Assembly (NCBI GenBank): GCA_019746135.1
Contig: JAIESI010000069.1
Coordinates: forward strand, 33,097-97,096
DNA length: 64,000 bases
Direction of reading: 5' to 3'
DNA from: Xanthobacteraceae bacterium
GTDB taxonomy: Bacteria > Pseudomonadota > Alphaproteobacteria > Rhizobiales > Xanthobacteraceae
How positions within the stretch are numbered: position 1 is the stretch's first letter; every line of letters starts with the position of its first letter. The position numbers and the translations under genes were made by a program. The notes under the pieces were generated by a model, which was not told where the DNA came from, made no database searches, and was given only the letters and a program-made list of their open reading frames with translations. This document shows positions 51,670 to 59,324 of the stretch, one piece after another.

Positions 51670-52107
51670 TTCCGCCTCTTCAGGTTTGATCGGCGCTGAC
51701 ACGACGCCGGACCTATCCTGTGCCTGCCCGCGGTCTATAGACCGGCCGGCTTGGTAAACGTTGGGGTTTCGGCGGGTAACATTAATCCGCGCGCGACAAT
51801 TCTTCCGATGCGCTGTTAAGTTTCGCGCCGTCCGATCTGCGCGAGTCCGTCGCTGCAGCTCGCGCAAGAATGTGCGCTGCATCGCTCTCCGCTGACTCGC
51901 TGTGGTAAAGCGGGCATCAATGAAACGTCTCGAATTGACGCGACCCATTCACCACGATGTGCACAGCTCGCGCGCCAACGCCCGAGCGGTTAGTACTAAT
52001 GGAAGCTATTCGCCTCGAATGCCCGGTTTTCCTTGGCGCCGACGCCGCCGCACATCTAGAAATTTCCGGCACTCCGGAACGATCGGCGGCTCCACCGGGC
52101 AGGCGCA
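51670..52107. promoter_or_regulatory. 438-bp divergent region between TPR giant and PBP
   Basis: No gene is supported here. It holds both promoters. Two perfect palindromes stand out: CGGTCTATAGACCG at 51731-51744, about 62 bases before the TPR start, and TTAGTACTAA at 51990-51999, about 110 bases before the PBP start. Either may be an operator. Confidence 0.5.
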
Positions 52108-54897
52108 ATGAACCTCATCCTCGTCAAAATGTTTGCCACTGCGCTGGCGCTGGCGCAGGTGACGACGCGCCCGGAGTCGGTGAAGCTCGAATTCGATCCA
52201 GCCAACGATCAGGCGGAGGTCGTGCAGCTCCTCAGGGACGGTTGCGCGCATATGCGCAAGGCCTTCGACATCGAGGATCTCAACCTCGACACGCTGATCG
52301 ACACCGCGATGTCCGATCCGCAGACGGTGGCCGGCGAAATCCGCGCGTTCCGCGGCATCAACTTCGACGAACTCGCGGTCGCCTACAAGCAGTTCTGTGG
52401 AAACGCCGCGGTGGACGCGACGTTCGACATGAAGCCGGTGATCGAGTTTTACAATGGCGTCGCCGCGAATCTGCCCGACCACAACAAGCTCAAGGGCCTG
52501 AAGCTGCCCGGCACCAGCACGGTACTGGACAACAGGGGCGAGAAGTTCGCCGAGCTGTTCGAGTCCGATCAGCGCCGCGTCTGGGTGCCGCTGAAGCAGA
52601 TCCCGGAATACGTCCAGCTCGCTTTTGTCGCAGCCGAAGACAAGCGCTTCCACCAGCACAAGGGCATCGACGAGCGCGGCCTGATCCGCGCGTTCATCAC
52701 CAACATCGCCGAGCCCGGCCGGCCGCAGGGCGGCTCGACCATCACCCAGCAGGTCGCCAAGAACCTTCTGGTCGGCGACGACGTGAGCTATGAGCGCAAG
52801 ATCCGCGAGATGATCGTCGCCTCGCGCATCGATCAGGCGCTGAGCAAGGAGGAAATTCTCGAAATCTACCTGAACTCGATCTACCTCGGCCGCGGCGCCT
52901 GGGGCATCGACATGGCGGCGCACGGCTATTTCAAGAAGCCGGCATCCGCGCTCGCCGTCACCGAAGGTGCGATGCTCGCCGCGATGGCCAAGGGGCCGTC
53001 CTACTTCAGCCCGGATCGCTATCCCGAGCGCGCCCGCGAGCGCTACGCCTACGTGCTCAAGCGCATGCAGGAGGACAAGATCGCAGGCACCGAGAACGTC
53101 ACGCCGGGCGTGACCGGAGGCCCGCGCATCGTGCCCTACGAGAAGCCCAAGCGCGAAGGCGGCTTTCATTTCGTCGACCATCTGATGCGCGAGGCCAAGA
53201 CCCTCGTCGGCATGCAGTCGCTGACCTCGGAGTCCTTCACGGTCCGCTCCACCATCAATGCCAAGCTGCAACGCGCCACCGAACAGGCCTTGCAGGACGG
53301 GCTCGCCCGGTACGAGGCGAAGAGCGGCCGGGCCGTCTACCACGGGCCCGAGCTGAGCCTCGGCGAGGTCGTCGCCCGCATCACCACCGAGCAGAGCACC
53401 CGCGCGCTGCGGCGCGGTCGCGTGATGAAGCCGATCTGGCAGATCGCGCTGCAGACCGCCAAGCTGCCGCTCTACGACGTGCACTGGCCGATCGCCGTGG
53501 TGCTCGGGCGCAGCCTGGAAAACGGCCGCGCGCAGATCCGCGTCGGCCTGCGCGACGGGCGCATCATGCCGCTGTCGCTGCCGGAGCACGTTTCGCCGGA
53601 CATGCTGAAGCTCAACGACGTGATCTTCGTCAGCGTCGTCGACGGCAAGAAGCCCGGCGAGGCCAAGGCCGAGCTGCGGATCAAGCCCAAGGTGCAGGGC
53701 GCGGCGCTGGTGCTGGAGAACAAGTCCGGCCGGATCCTGGCGATGGTCGGCGGCTTCTCCTATCCGCTGAGCCAGCTCAACCGCACCACGCAGGCGCTGC
53801 GCCAGCCGGGCTCCTCGATCAAGCCGCTCACCTATCTCGCCGCGCTGCACCGCGGCCTGCAGCCGAACACGCTGGTGACCGACCAGCCGGTGACGCTGCC
53901 GCCGATCCCCGGCGTCAGCACGCACTACTGGTCGCCGAAGAACTACGACGGCCAGAGCTGGGGCTCGATGACGCTGCGCCGGGCGCTCGAGCAGTCGAAA
54001 AACCTCGTCACCACGCGGCTGCTCGATGGCGGCATCGACAAGGATCCGACCAAGAGCCTGGAACAAATCTGCGAGCTGGCGCTTGAAGCCAGGATTTATC
54101 CCGAGTGCATGAAGAACTATCCGTTCATCCTTGGCGCCCAGGCACTGCGCATGATCGACCTTGCCGGCTTCTACGCGGCGATCGCCAACGAAGGCCAGCG
54201 CGTCATCCCCTACACGATCGACGCCATCGAGAAGAACGGCCAGGCGGTCTATCGCCACGATGCCGGCAGGCCGGTGATCATGGCGGGCGGCGACCGCGCC
54301 GCGTTCTTCCAGCTTCGCACCATCCTCGAAGGCGTGGTGGCGCGCGGCACGGCGGCCGCGATGAAGCACCTGACCGGCTTTGCCGGCGGCAAGACCGGCA
54401 CCACCGACAACGAGAACGACGCCTGGTTCGCAGGCTTCACCAGCGACGTCACCGTCGTCGCCTGGGTCGGCTATGACAACGCCCGCGGCAAACAGACGCT
54501 GGGCCGCGGCGGCACCGGCGGCCAGGTCGCGGTCCCGATCGTCGAGCAGATCATGCAGGCGGCGTGGAATTTCCAGTCGCCGAAGGCGCCGCTGCCGCCG
54601 CCGTCGGCCGAGGCGGCCCGCTATCTCAAGCCCATGCCGATCGACCTCAACAGTGGACAACGGCTGGCATCGGCCAAAAACGGCGGTTTCACCGAATATT
54701 TCCGTCTCGACGCGCAAAAGAAGCTGCGCGACACTCAATTTGCGCTGGCTGGCCGCCATTCCCTGGCACGGAGCGGGCCGATGCCCGCCCCCGCCGCGAA
54801 CGACGACCGGCCACGCGAGCCACAGCCGGGTGTTATCCAGCGGCCCAATCCGATGGACCGGATGCCGCGTACGTTACGGGAATTGTTCAGGCTTTGA
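52108..54897 (+). CDS. Class A penicillin-binding protein (PBP1-type, GT51 + transpeptidase) with extra N-terminal region
   Basis: 929-residue bifunctional peptidoglycan synthase. The transglycosylase has catalytic Glu177 (AAEDKRFHQHKG), GGSTITQQVAKNL near 209 and EILEIYLNSIYLGRGAWG. The transpeptidase has Ser569-x-x-Lys572 (PGSSIKP), Ser630-Lys-Asn and Lys762-Thr-Gly-Thr. Residues 1-135 before the GT domain are unusual: a short hydrophobic N-terminus (MNLILVKMFATALALAQV) followed by about 110 mostly polar, acidic residues, where PBP1 proteins normally have a clear single helix and short tail. Anchoring may thus rely on a weak or cleaved signal. ATG 52108 follows GCAGGCGCA. It is divergent from the giant TPR gene and followed by a secreted protein. 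Confidence 0.92.
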   Translation: MNLILVKMFATALALAQVTTRPESVKLEFDPANDQAEVVQLLRDGCAHMRKAFDIEDLNLDTLIDTAMSDPQTVAGEIRAFRGINFDELAVAYKQFCGNAAVDATFDMKPVIEFYNGVAANLPDHNKLKGLKLPGTSTVLDNRGEKFAELFESDQRRVWVPLKQIPEYVQLAFVAAEDKRFHQHKGIDERGLIRAFITNIAEPGRPQGGSTITQQVAKNLLVGDDVSYERKIREMIVASRIDQALSKEEILEIYLNSIYLGRGAWGIDMAAHGYFKKPASALAVTEGAMLAAMAKGPSYFSPDRYPERARERYAYVLKRMQEDKIAGTENVTPGVTGGPRIVPYEKPKREGGFHFVDHLMREAKTLVGMQSLTSESFTVRSTINAKLQRATEQALQDGLARYEAKSGRAVYHGPELSLGEVVARITTEQSTRALRRGRVMKPIWQIALQTAKLPLYDVHWPIAVVLGRSLENGRAQIRVGLRDGRIMPLSLPEHVSPDMLKLNDVIFVSVVDGKKPGEAKAELRIKPKVQGAALVLENKSGRILAMVGGFSYPLSQLNRTTQALRQPGSSIKPLTYLAALHRGLQPNTLVTDQPVTLPPIPGVSTHYWSPKNYDGQSWGSMTLRRALEQSKNLVTTRLLDGGIDKDPTKSLEQICELALEARIYPECMKNYPFILGAQALRMIDLAGFYAAIANEGQRVIPYTIDAIEKNGQAVYRHDAGRPVIMAGGDRAAFFQLRTILEGVVARGTAAAMKHLTGFAGGKTGTTDNENDAWFAGFTSDVTVVAWVGYDNARGKQTLGRGGTGGQVAVPIVEQIMQAAWNFQSPKAPLPPPSAEAARYLKPMPIDLNSGQRLASAKNGGFTEYFRLDAQKKLRDTQFALAGRHSLARSGPMPAPAANDDRPREPQPGVIQRPNPMDRMPRTLRELFRL

Positions 54898-54973
54898 GGG
54901 TGAACCGCCGCACATAAAGCGGCCACTAACTTGTGGGAATTGAATCAGAACTCGGAGAGTCAGGGTAACAGCC

Positions 54974-56005
54974 ATGTGGATCAAAAGCTCGACTGCCACG
55001 CTGCTGGTGTTTGCGACCACCGTCGCCTTCGCCGCGGCGCAAGACTACCAGATCGTGAAGGTGGTTTCGGTCGCCGGCGCTGCCGTCGACTCGCTCAAGC
55101 CCAAGACCATCTTCTTCACCGACCACCGCGCCGACGAAACGTCGGACAAAGGCGCATTCATCCGCTTCGAGGAGTGGCTGAAGACGCGGCCCGTTGAGGC
55201 CAAGTACCTCAACATCTTCCCGAGCTTCCGGGAGGGCATGGTCCACAAGATCATCGACGGCTCGAAGAAAGAGGTGAAGGACGAGCTGCAGATGTACGTC
55301 ACCGAGGCACGCTTCATGCTGTCGCGCCCGGCCGACAAGGTCGACCTCAAGGCCTTCGCCACGCTGCCGTTCGTGCAAAGCATCGACCCGTCGATCAAGC
55401 ACGAGGCGATCAAACCCGCCGACATCTCGACCATGAAGGACGAGAAGGGCTCGAACAACAAGAACCCGGACCGCGCCTGGTGCGAGGGCGCGGGCGTCAC
55501 CGCCTGCATCCGCTCGAGCTACAAGCTCGAGGGCAAGCTGCCGATCGGCGTAGCCCTCGCCAACAAGCTGCGCGACAGCGAAAAGAAGCTGTCGGACACC
55601 ATCGAGTTCGAGAGCGAGATGCGGCTGCTCAGCGCGGCCGACATCGACGCGGAAGGCCTGAAGAAGCTCACCGGCGTGAACACGCCGGTCGCGGGCGTGC
55701 TCGAGCAGAACATGTTCTACGTCAACCAGGTGATGCGCTTCGGCAAGCTGCTCGCCGTGTTCCAGCCGAACCCGGCCGATGCCAAGAGCACCATCACCAC
55801 CGTGGTGATTGCGCTCGCCGTCGGCTCCAGCACGCTCGATCAGAAGAAGAAGTACGAGAACGTCCCGGTGCTGCGCAACCTCGTGCCGTCGCAGGTGCTG
55901 CTCGGCAACAGCTCGTTCAACACCGGCAACTCGATCAGCGCCGGACTGCCGAGCTACGTCCGCAACCGGATCAAGGCCATCGCCGGGATCCTCGACCGCG
56001 GCTGA
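54974..56005 (+). CDS. Secreted protein of unknown function
   Basis: 343-residue exported protein, ATG 54974, with a signal peptide MWIKSSTATLLVFATTVAFAAA before QDYQIVK. No named domain is recognised. The mature part is mixed alpha/beta with many Lys and Asp residues; one Cys pair about seven apart (WCEGAGVTAC) could form a disulfide. It lies 76 bp after the PBP gene and ends before a strong terminator, so it probably shares the PBP transcript and acts in the periplasm. Confidence 0.85.
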   Translation: MWIKSSTATLLVFATTVAFAAAQDYQIVKVVSVAGAAVDSLKPKTIFFTDHRADETSDKGAFIRFEEWLKTRPVEAKYLNIFPSFREGMVHKIIDGSKKEVKDELQMYVTEARFMLSRPADKVDLKAFATLPFVQSIDPSIKHEAIKPADISTMKDEKGSNNKNPDRAWCEGAGVTACIRSSYKLEGKLPIGVALANKLRDSEKKLSDTIEFESEMRLLSAADIDAEGLKKLTGVNTPVAGVLEQNMFYVNQVMRFGKLLAVFQPNPADAKSTITTVVIALAVGSSTLDQKKKYENVPVLRNLVPSQVLLGNSSFNTGNSISAGLPSYVRNRIKAIAGILDRG

Positions 56006-56036
56006 GATTGCCGCGACCTCTACGTTTCCCTGACGC

Positions 56037-56070
56037 AAACGGCCCGCTGAAAGGCGGGCCGTTTTGTTTT
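56037..56070 (+). terminator. Rho-independent terminator after the secreted protein gene
   Basis: AAACGGCCCGC (56037-56047) pairs with GCGGGCCGTTT (56054-56064) around a six-base loop, followed by TGTTTT. This is a strong intrinsic terminator for the PBP-secreted protein unit. Confidence 0.9.
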
Positions 56071-56090
56071 CCGTCCGGCCCTTGACCGAT

Positions 56091-56127
56091 TTGGACGACT
56101 GTCCTAAAAACTAGGACGAGCGTCCAA
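56091..56127. promoter_or_regulatory. Two GGAC-N4-GTCC operators before the TetR gene
   Basis: GGACGACTGTCC (56093-56104) and GGACGAGCGTCC (56114-56125) lie 21 bp apart and together make one larger dyad, TTGGACG (56091-56097) with CGTCCAA (56121-56127) and GTCCTA with TAGGAC inside. Tandem GGAC/GTCC dyads are typical TetR-family operators, so self-regulation by the following gene is very likely. Confidence 0.75.
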
Positions 56128-56185
56128 CCGCGGATGCGCGACGCGGCATCGCCAGAGCCGCGCCGCCCTGTGGCAAGGTGTTTCC

Positions 56186-56779
56186 ATGCCCGACAAGACG
56201 ACCCGCGATCAGATCGTCGAAGCGGCCGACCGGCTGTTTTATCGGCAAGGCTACGAGCACACCTCGTTCTCGGACATTGCCGATGCCGTGCAGATTTCGC
56301 GCGGCAATTTCTACTATCACTTCAAGAGCAAGGACGAGATTCTGGGTGCGGTGATCGAGGCCCGTCTGGCGAACACCCGGACGATGCTGGAGCGGTGGGA
56401 AATCGAAGGAAGCGGTCCCGAAGACCGCATCCGGAGCTTCATTCATATCCTGATCGCCAATCGCGCCGACATCAAACGCCACGGCTGTCCGGTCGGCACG
56501 CTCTGCGGCGAGCTCGCGAAGCTCGGTCATGCTGCACAGGCCGAGGCCAATCAGCTTTTCACGCTGTTTCGGACCTGGCTGCGCCGGCAGTTCACGCTGC
56601 TCGGCCGCGAAGCCGATGCCGACGCGCTGGCGATGCACCTGCTTGCCCGCAGCCAGGGCGTCGCGACGCTGGCCAATGCCTTTCACGACGAGAAATTCAT
56701 CAGGCAGGAAGTGGAAGAGATGCGCGACTGGTTGCGGTCGTGCGCGGAGGGCGCGCTACGACAGTCGCGGAGCCAGTGA
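56186..56779 (+). CDS. TetR-family transcriptional repressor
   Basis: 197-residue TetR regulator. The helix-turn-helix spans residues 8-52 (QIVEAADRLFYRQGYEHTSF, DIADAVQISRGNFYYHFKSKDEIL). The C-terminal ligand domain includes HGCPVGTLCGELAK, of the group with a TetR_C_33-like CPxG segment (two nearby Cys residues). The NemR- and RutR-like relatives sense electrophiles, metals or small ligands. Two operator-like dyads lie just upstream. It is followed 13 bp later by a YciI gene and is likely co-regulated with it. Confidence 0.93.
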   Translation: MPDKTTRDQIVEAADRLFYRQGYEHTSFSDIADAVQISRGNFYYHFKSKDEILGAVIEARLANTRTMLERWEIEGSGPEDRIRSFIHILIANRADIKRHGCPVGTLCGELAKLGHAAQAEANQLFTLFRTWLRRQFTLLGREADADALAMHLLARSQGVATLANAFHDEKFIRQEVEEMRDWLRSCAEGALRQSRSQ

Positions 56780-56792
56780 GGGAGGAATGTCG

Positions 56793-57080
56793 ATGTTTGT
56801 CGTGCTCCTGAAATTCTCCGGCAACAAAGGCCAGGCCGGTCAGTTCATGGAAGGCCACAAGGAATGGCTCAAACGCGGCTTCGATGAAGACGTGTTCCTG
56901 CTGGCCGGCAGCCTGCAGCCCAATTCGGGCGGCGGGATCCTGGCGCACAACACATCGAGGGCGGCGTTGCAAAGCCGGGTGAACGCCGATCCGTTCGTCG
57001 AGCAGGACGTGGTGAGCGCGGAAATTCTCGAGATCGCTCCCTCGAGAGCCGATGAACGGCTGAAGTTCGTTCTCGGGTGA
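56793..57080 (+). CDS. YciI-like protein
   Basis: 95-residue member of the YciI/YCII family (MFVVLLKFSGN at the start, GHKEWLKRGFDEDVFLLAG with the conserved His near residue 22, DPFVEQDVVSAEI). The first in-frame ATG (56787) sits on the GGAGGA site, so ATG 56793, six bases after it, is preferred. The family has a ferredoxin-like fold; some members act as dehydrochlorinases, others are of unknown role. It is in the TetR transcript. Confidence 0.85.
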   Translation: MFVVLLKFSGNKGQAGQFMEGHKEWLKRGFDEDVFLLAGSLQPNSGGGILAHNTSRAALQSRVNADPFVEQDVVSAEILEIAPSRADERLKFVLG

Positions 57081-57181
57081 GCGACAATCGCAATGTGCTT
57101 GGGGCAGATCCGGCAAGCGCACAAAAAACACGCGGGCCGCATCGCTGCGGCCCGCGCTGAGTGCCTTGCTCAGATCAAAAT

Positions 57182-57736
57182 TCAGTTCGAATTTTGCGGA
57201 ATGACGTAGCCCAGCACCCGCCCCTTGGGATACGGGCTTTCCCACACCTTGTTGCCGTGGTTGCCGGAGATGACGATGATGTTGCCCGCGCCGTCGGTGC
57301 CGCGCACGATGCCGACATGGCCGCCGTCCTTGCCGCGCGTCAGCACGACGATGGCGCCGACCCGCGGGCTGTCGATGCGCTTGCCGTAGTCGAGGAACGA
57401 CTTCGCGGCGCGCGAATTGGTCGTCGGATGGCCGGTGCGGCGCAGGATAAAGTTGATGAAATCGGCGCACCACAGATCGGGATAGGGCACGCCCACCTGG
57501 CGCGAGCTCGCGCCGACCCACTTCAGCGCCTCGAGGCCGATGGCGAAGACCGATTCTTTTTTGTCGGTCAGCGGGACCGATGCGGTGGCGGCCGTGTTCT
57601 CGGAACGATGCGTCGGCACCGATGCGGCCGACGAGAGAACGAATCGCTCTTCCTTCTTCTCGCCGATCGCGAAGGCGGGCGAGCTCGCCGCTGCGGCAGT
57701 TGTGAAAACAAGGAGCGTCTGCAAGGTGCGCTTCAT
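57182..57736 (-). CDS. Exported TIGR02594-type (CHAP/NlpC-like) amidase
   Basis: 184-residue exported protein. ATG 57736 follows GGGAAGCAAC and gives a signal peptide MKRTLQTLLVFTTAAAASSPAFA. The catalytic domain, of the Cys-His peptidase type used on cell-wall peptides, shows Cys90 (PDLWCADFINFIL) and His140 (GKDGGHVGIVRG). GNHGNKVWESPYP follows. Homologues are often annotated TIGR02594. A periplasmic wall-hydrolase role fits the nearby PBP gene, though they are on opposite strands. Confidence 0.85.
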   Translation of the reverse strand: MKRTLQTLLVFTTAAAASSPAFAIGEKKEERFVLSSAASVPTHRSENTAATASVPLTDKKESVFAIGLEALKWVGASSRQVGVPYPDLWCADFINFILRRTGHPTTNSRAAKSFLDYGKRIDSPRVGAIVVLTRGKDGGHVGIVRGTDGAGNIIVISGNHGNKVWESPYPKGRVLGYVIPQNSN

Positions 57737-58031
57737 GTTGCTTCCCATCGGGTGACTTGTGTTGTCCGTCCTCCTATTTCCTGAGCCGCCGCACGCGGGA
57801 AATGGAATTTCTTGCCAGGCTTTTGCCCTTAATTTGTCCCATCGGCGGAACCGCCCCGCAAGGTGAAACGCGCCGCACGCGGCATTTGCTTTTCGTTATG
57901 GTTAACCGCCGTAAGCCATGTATGCTGTTGATTCCGCGGCGGTTTCGACCGGGCTGTCGAGCTGCTTCAACACCTGCCGCGATCCCGCTACGGTGTCGCG
58001 CCGCCGGATCGTTCGCAGAAGAGGCATCATC
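57737..58031. other. 295-bp divergent region
   Basis: This gap lies between the amidase (minus) and the collagen-like protein (plus). I see no supported gene or clear dyad. AGAAGAGGC precedes the 58032 start. Confidence 0.5.
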
Positions 58032-58829
58032 ATGACAAAGCTCGGTCTCATTGCAGCGCTGACGCTCGTCGTGCTCGCGACCAGCGCCGCGGAGGCCCAG
58101 CAGCGGCGGCGCGAGCGGCCCGACGCAGGTCCCCAGGGCCAGTTCGAGGTCGAGCAGGTGGCGCTCACCGCCGGACGCCTGGTGATCACCGGCCGCACCA
58201 AGCGGCCCAATCAGGTGGTCGAGCTGGTCAATTCCGGCGACAAGACCGCAAGCTTTCCCAACCGGAGATTCAGCTTCTCGCTCGCCTACCTTCCTCCGAC
58301 CTGCAAGATCGACCTCAAGGTCGAGACCGACGAGGTCAAGGATCTGCTGGTGACCGGCTGCCTCACCAGCGGCCCCAAGGATGGCAAGGACGGCCGTGAT
58401 GGAAAGGACGGTCGCCACGGAAAAGACGGCGGCGACGGAAAAGACGGCAAGGACGGCCGCGACGGCAACACCTACGGCAGCCTGCCCGGCGACGGCACGG
58501 CCTTCCGCTGCTGGACCAGCGACATCATCGGCCTCTGGTTCATCAGAGACTATCCGTCGCCGAACAGCCGCACCGTCGCGCACATCGCGCCCGACCGCAC
58601 GCCCGGCAGCACCCGGCTCAACGTCACCGAGCCGCAGGATCCGCTGAAAACGGAAAAGCCCGACGGGCCCGGCGTGACGCAATCGGCCGAGTTCGACAAG
58701 GACAAGCTCTACATCGTCAACCGCGAGAGCAAAGCCCGCTCCGGCGTCCGCGGCGAGATCGCGGCCGACTGCAAGTCGATCGTCTGGAAGGGCGAAGGCG
58801 ACAGCGCGGCACGGACGTGGGAGCGTTGA
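58032..58829 (+). CDS. Secreted protein with a collagen-like tract
   Basis: 265-residue exported protein, ATG 58032, with a signal peptide MTKLGLIAALTLVVLATSAAEA before QQRRRER. Residues 114-146 (58371-58469) hold about ten Gly-x-y triplets rich in GKD and GRD, the pattern of bacterial collagen-like proteins. They are flanked by two globular parts: an N-terminal beta-rich region with a Cys pair (Cys91, Cys110) and a C-terminal domain with Cys160 and a late Cys (DCKSIVW). Charged K/D triplets can stabilise a triple helix. The role is unknown; trimeric, surface-exposed or periplasmic structures are typical for such tracts. Confidence 0.85.
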   Translation: MTKLGLIAALTLVVLATSAAEAQQRRRERPDAGPQGQFEVEQVALTAGRLVITGRTKRPNQVVELVNSGDKTASFPNRRFSFSLAYLPPTCKIDLKVETDEVKDLLVTGCLTSGPKDGKDGRDGKDGRHGKDGGDGKDGKDGRDGNTYGSLPGDGTAFRCWTSDIIGLWFIRDYPSPNSRTVAHIAPDRTPGSTRLNVTEPQDPLKTEKPDGPGVTQSAEFDKDKLYIVNRESKARSGVRGEIAADCKSIVWKGEGDSAARTWER

Positions 58830-58895
58830 CGATCCGCCGCGCGAACTGATCGCCGCGCGGCCGAATCGCCGGACCCGATTCGTCGGCCCGGTCCG

Positions 58896-59003
58896 TCAGC
58901 CCTTGGTGACGACGGGCGCCGGCGCCTTGCCTTTGCCGACAAAGCAGCCACCCAGGCTCAGCGAGGTGACAACCAACGCCATCGCAAGCGCGATCTTTTT
59001 CAT
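58896..59003 (-). CDS. 35-residue lipoprotein
   Basis: A very small gene on the minus strand from ATG 59003, with GAGGGG about six bases upstream. The product has a short basic N-region (MKKIALAMALVV), a lipobox LGGC with Cys20, and a 15-residue tail (FVGKGKAPAPVVTKG). It fits a small membrane-anchored lipoprotein, similar in form to entericidin-like or other small rhizobial lipoproteins. The function is unknown. Confidence 0.75.
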   Translation of the reverse strand: MKKIALAMALVVTSLSLGGCFVGKGKAPAPVVTKG

Positions 59004-59324
59004 GTCAAACCCCTCAAAAAAATGAACGCGCTCGCACGAACGAAGCGCCCCGGGAAGATGAGCCAGGATGGTTAACGAGGCGCTAAAGCGCGCAGGCGCG
59101 TGCCGTCACTTTCACCTCCCTAGGAATAATTGCCGTTTAGAACCCCCCATCACACGGGTGTGATGCCGCGCGACAATCCGCGCAGGTATTATTTGCGTTG
59201 CGTTGCAATATATAAACGTACGTTCATCGAACGGGGCTGAAATGATTAACGTTTCTCGGCCGACCGTTTTTCGCACCTGCGAAGAGAGCAATACCTCAAT
59301 ACCATCTCCAACACAGCAGTGAAC
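59004..59324. promoter_or_regulatory. 321-bp region upstream of the RND operon with two dyads
   Basis: No further gene is seen. CATCACACGGGTGTGATG at 59148-59165 is a perfect dyad except for the central pair. ATAAACGTACGTTCAT at 59212-59227 is a near-perfect dyad with core AACGTACGTT, like TetR-type operators that control RND pumps. No TetR gene is adjacent on either side here. Confidence 0.55.

Noticed and set aside
45316..51699. A 2127-codon open frame on the plus strand opposite the TPR giant
   Set aside because: It is the antisense shadow of a repeat gene with strong codon bias; its product is a monotonous Val/Ile/Arg/Glu repeat with no signal, domain or ribosome site, while the minus strand gives perfect TPR units and a signal peptide.
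52006..54759. 917-codon frame opposite the PBP gene
   Set aside because: The plus strand encodes all transglycosylase and transpeptidase motifs. The minus frame is rich in Arg/Ala/Asp/His without any family pattern.
57918..58031. Upstream extension of the collagen-like protein from 57918
   Set aside because: The ATG at 58032 starts a clean signal peptide with AGAAGAGGC upstream; the extension would bury that signal inside the protein.
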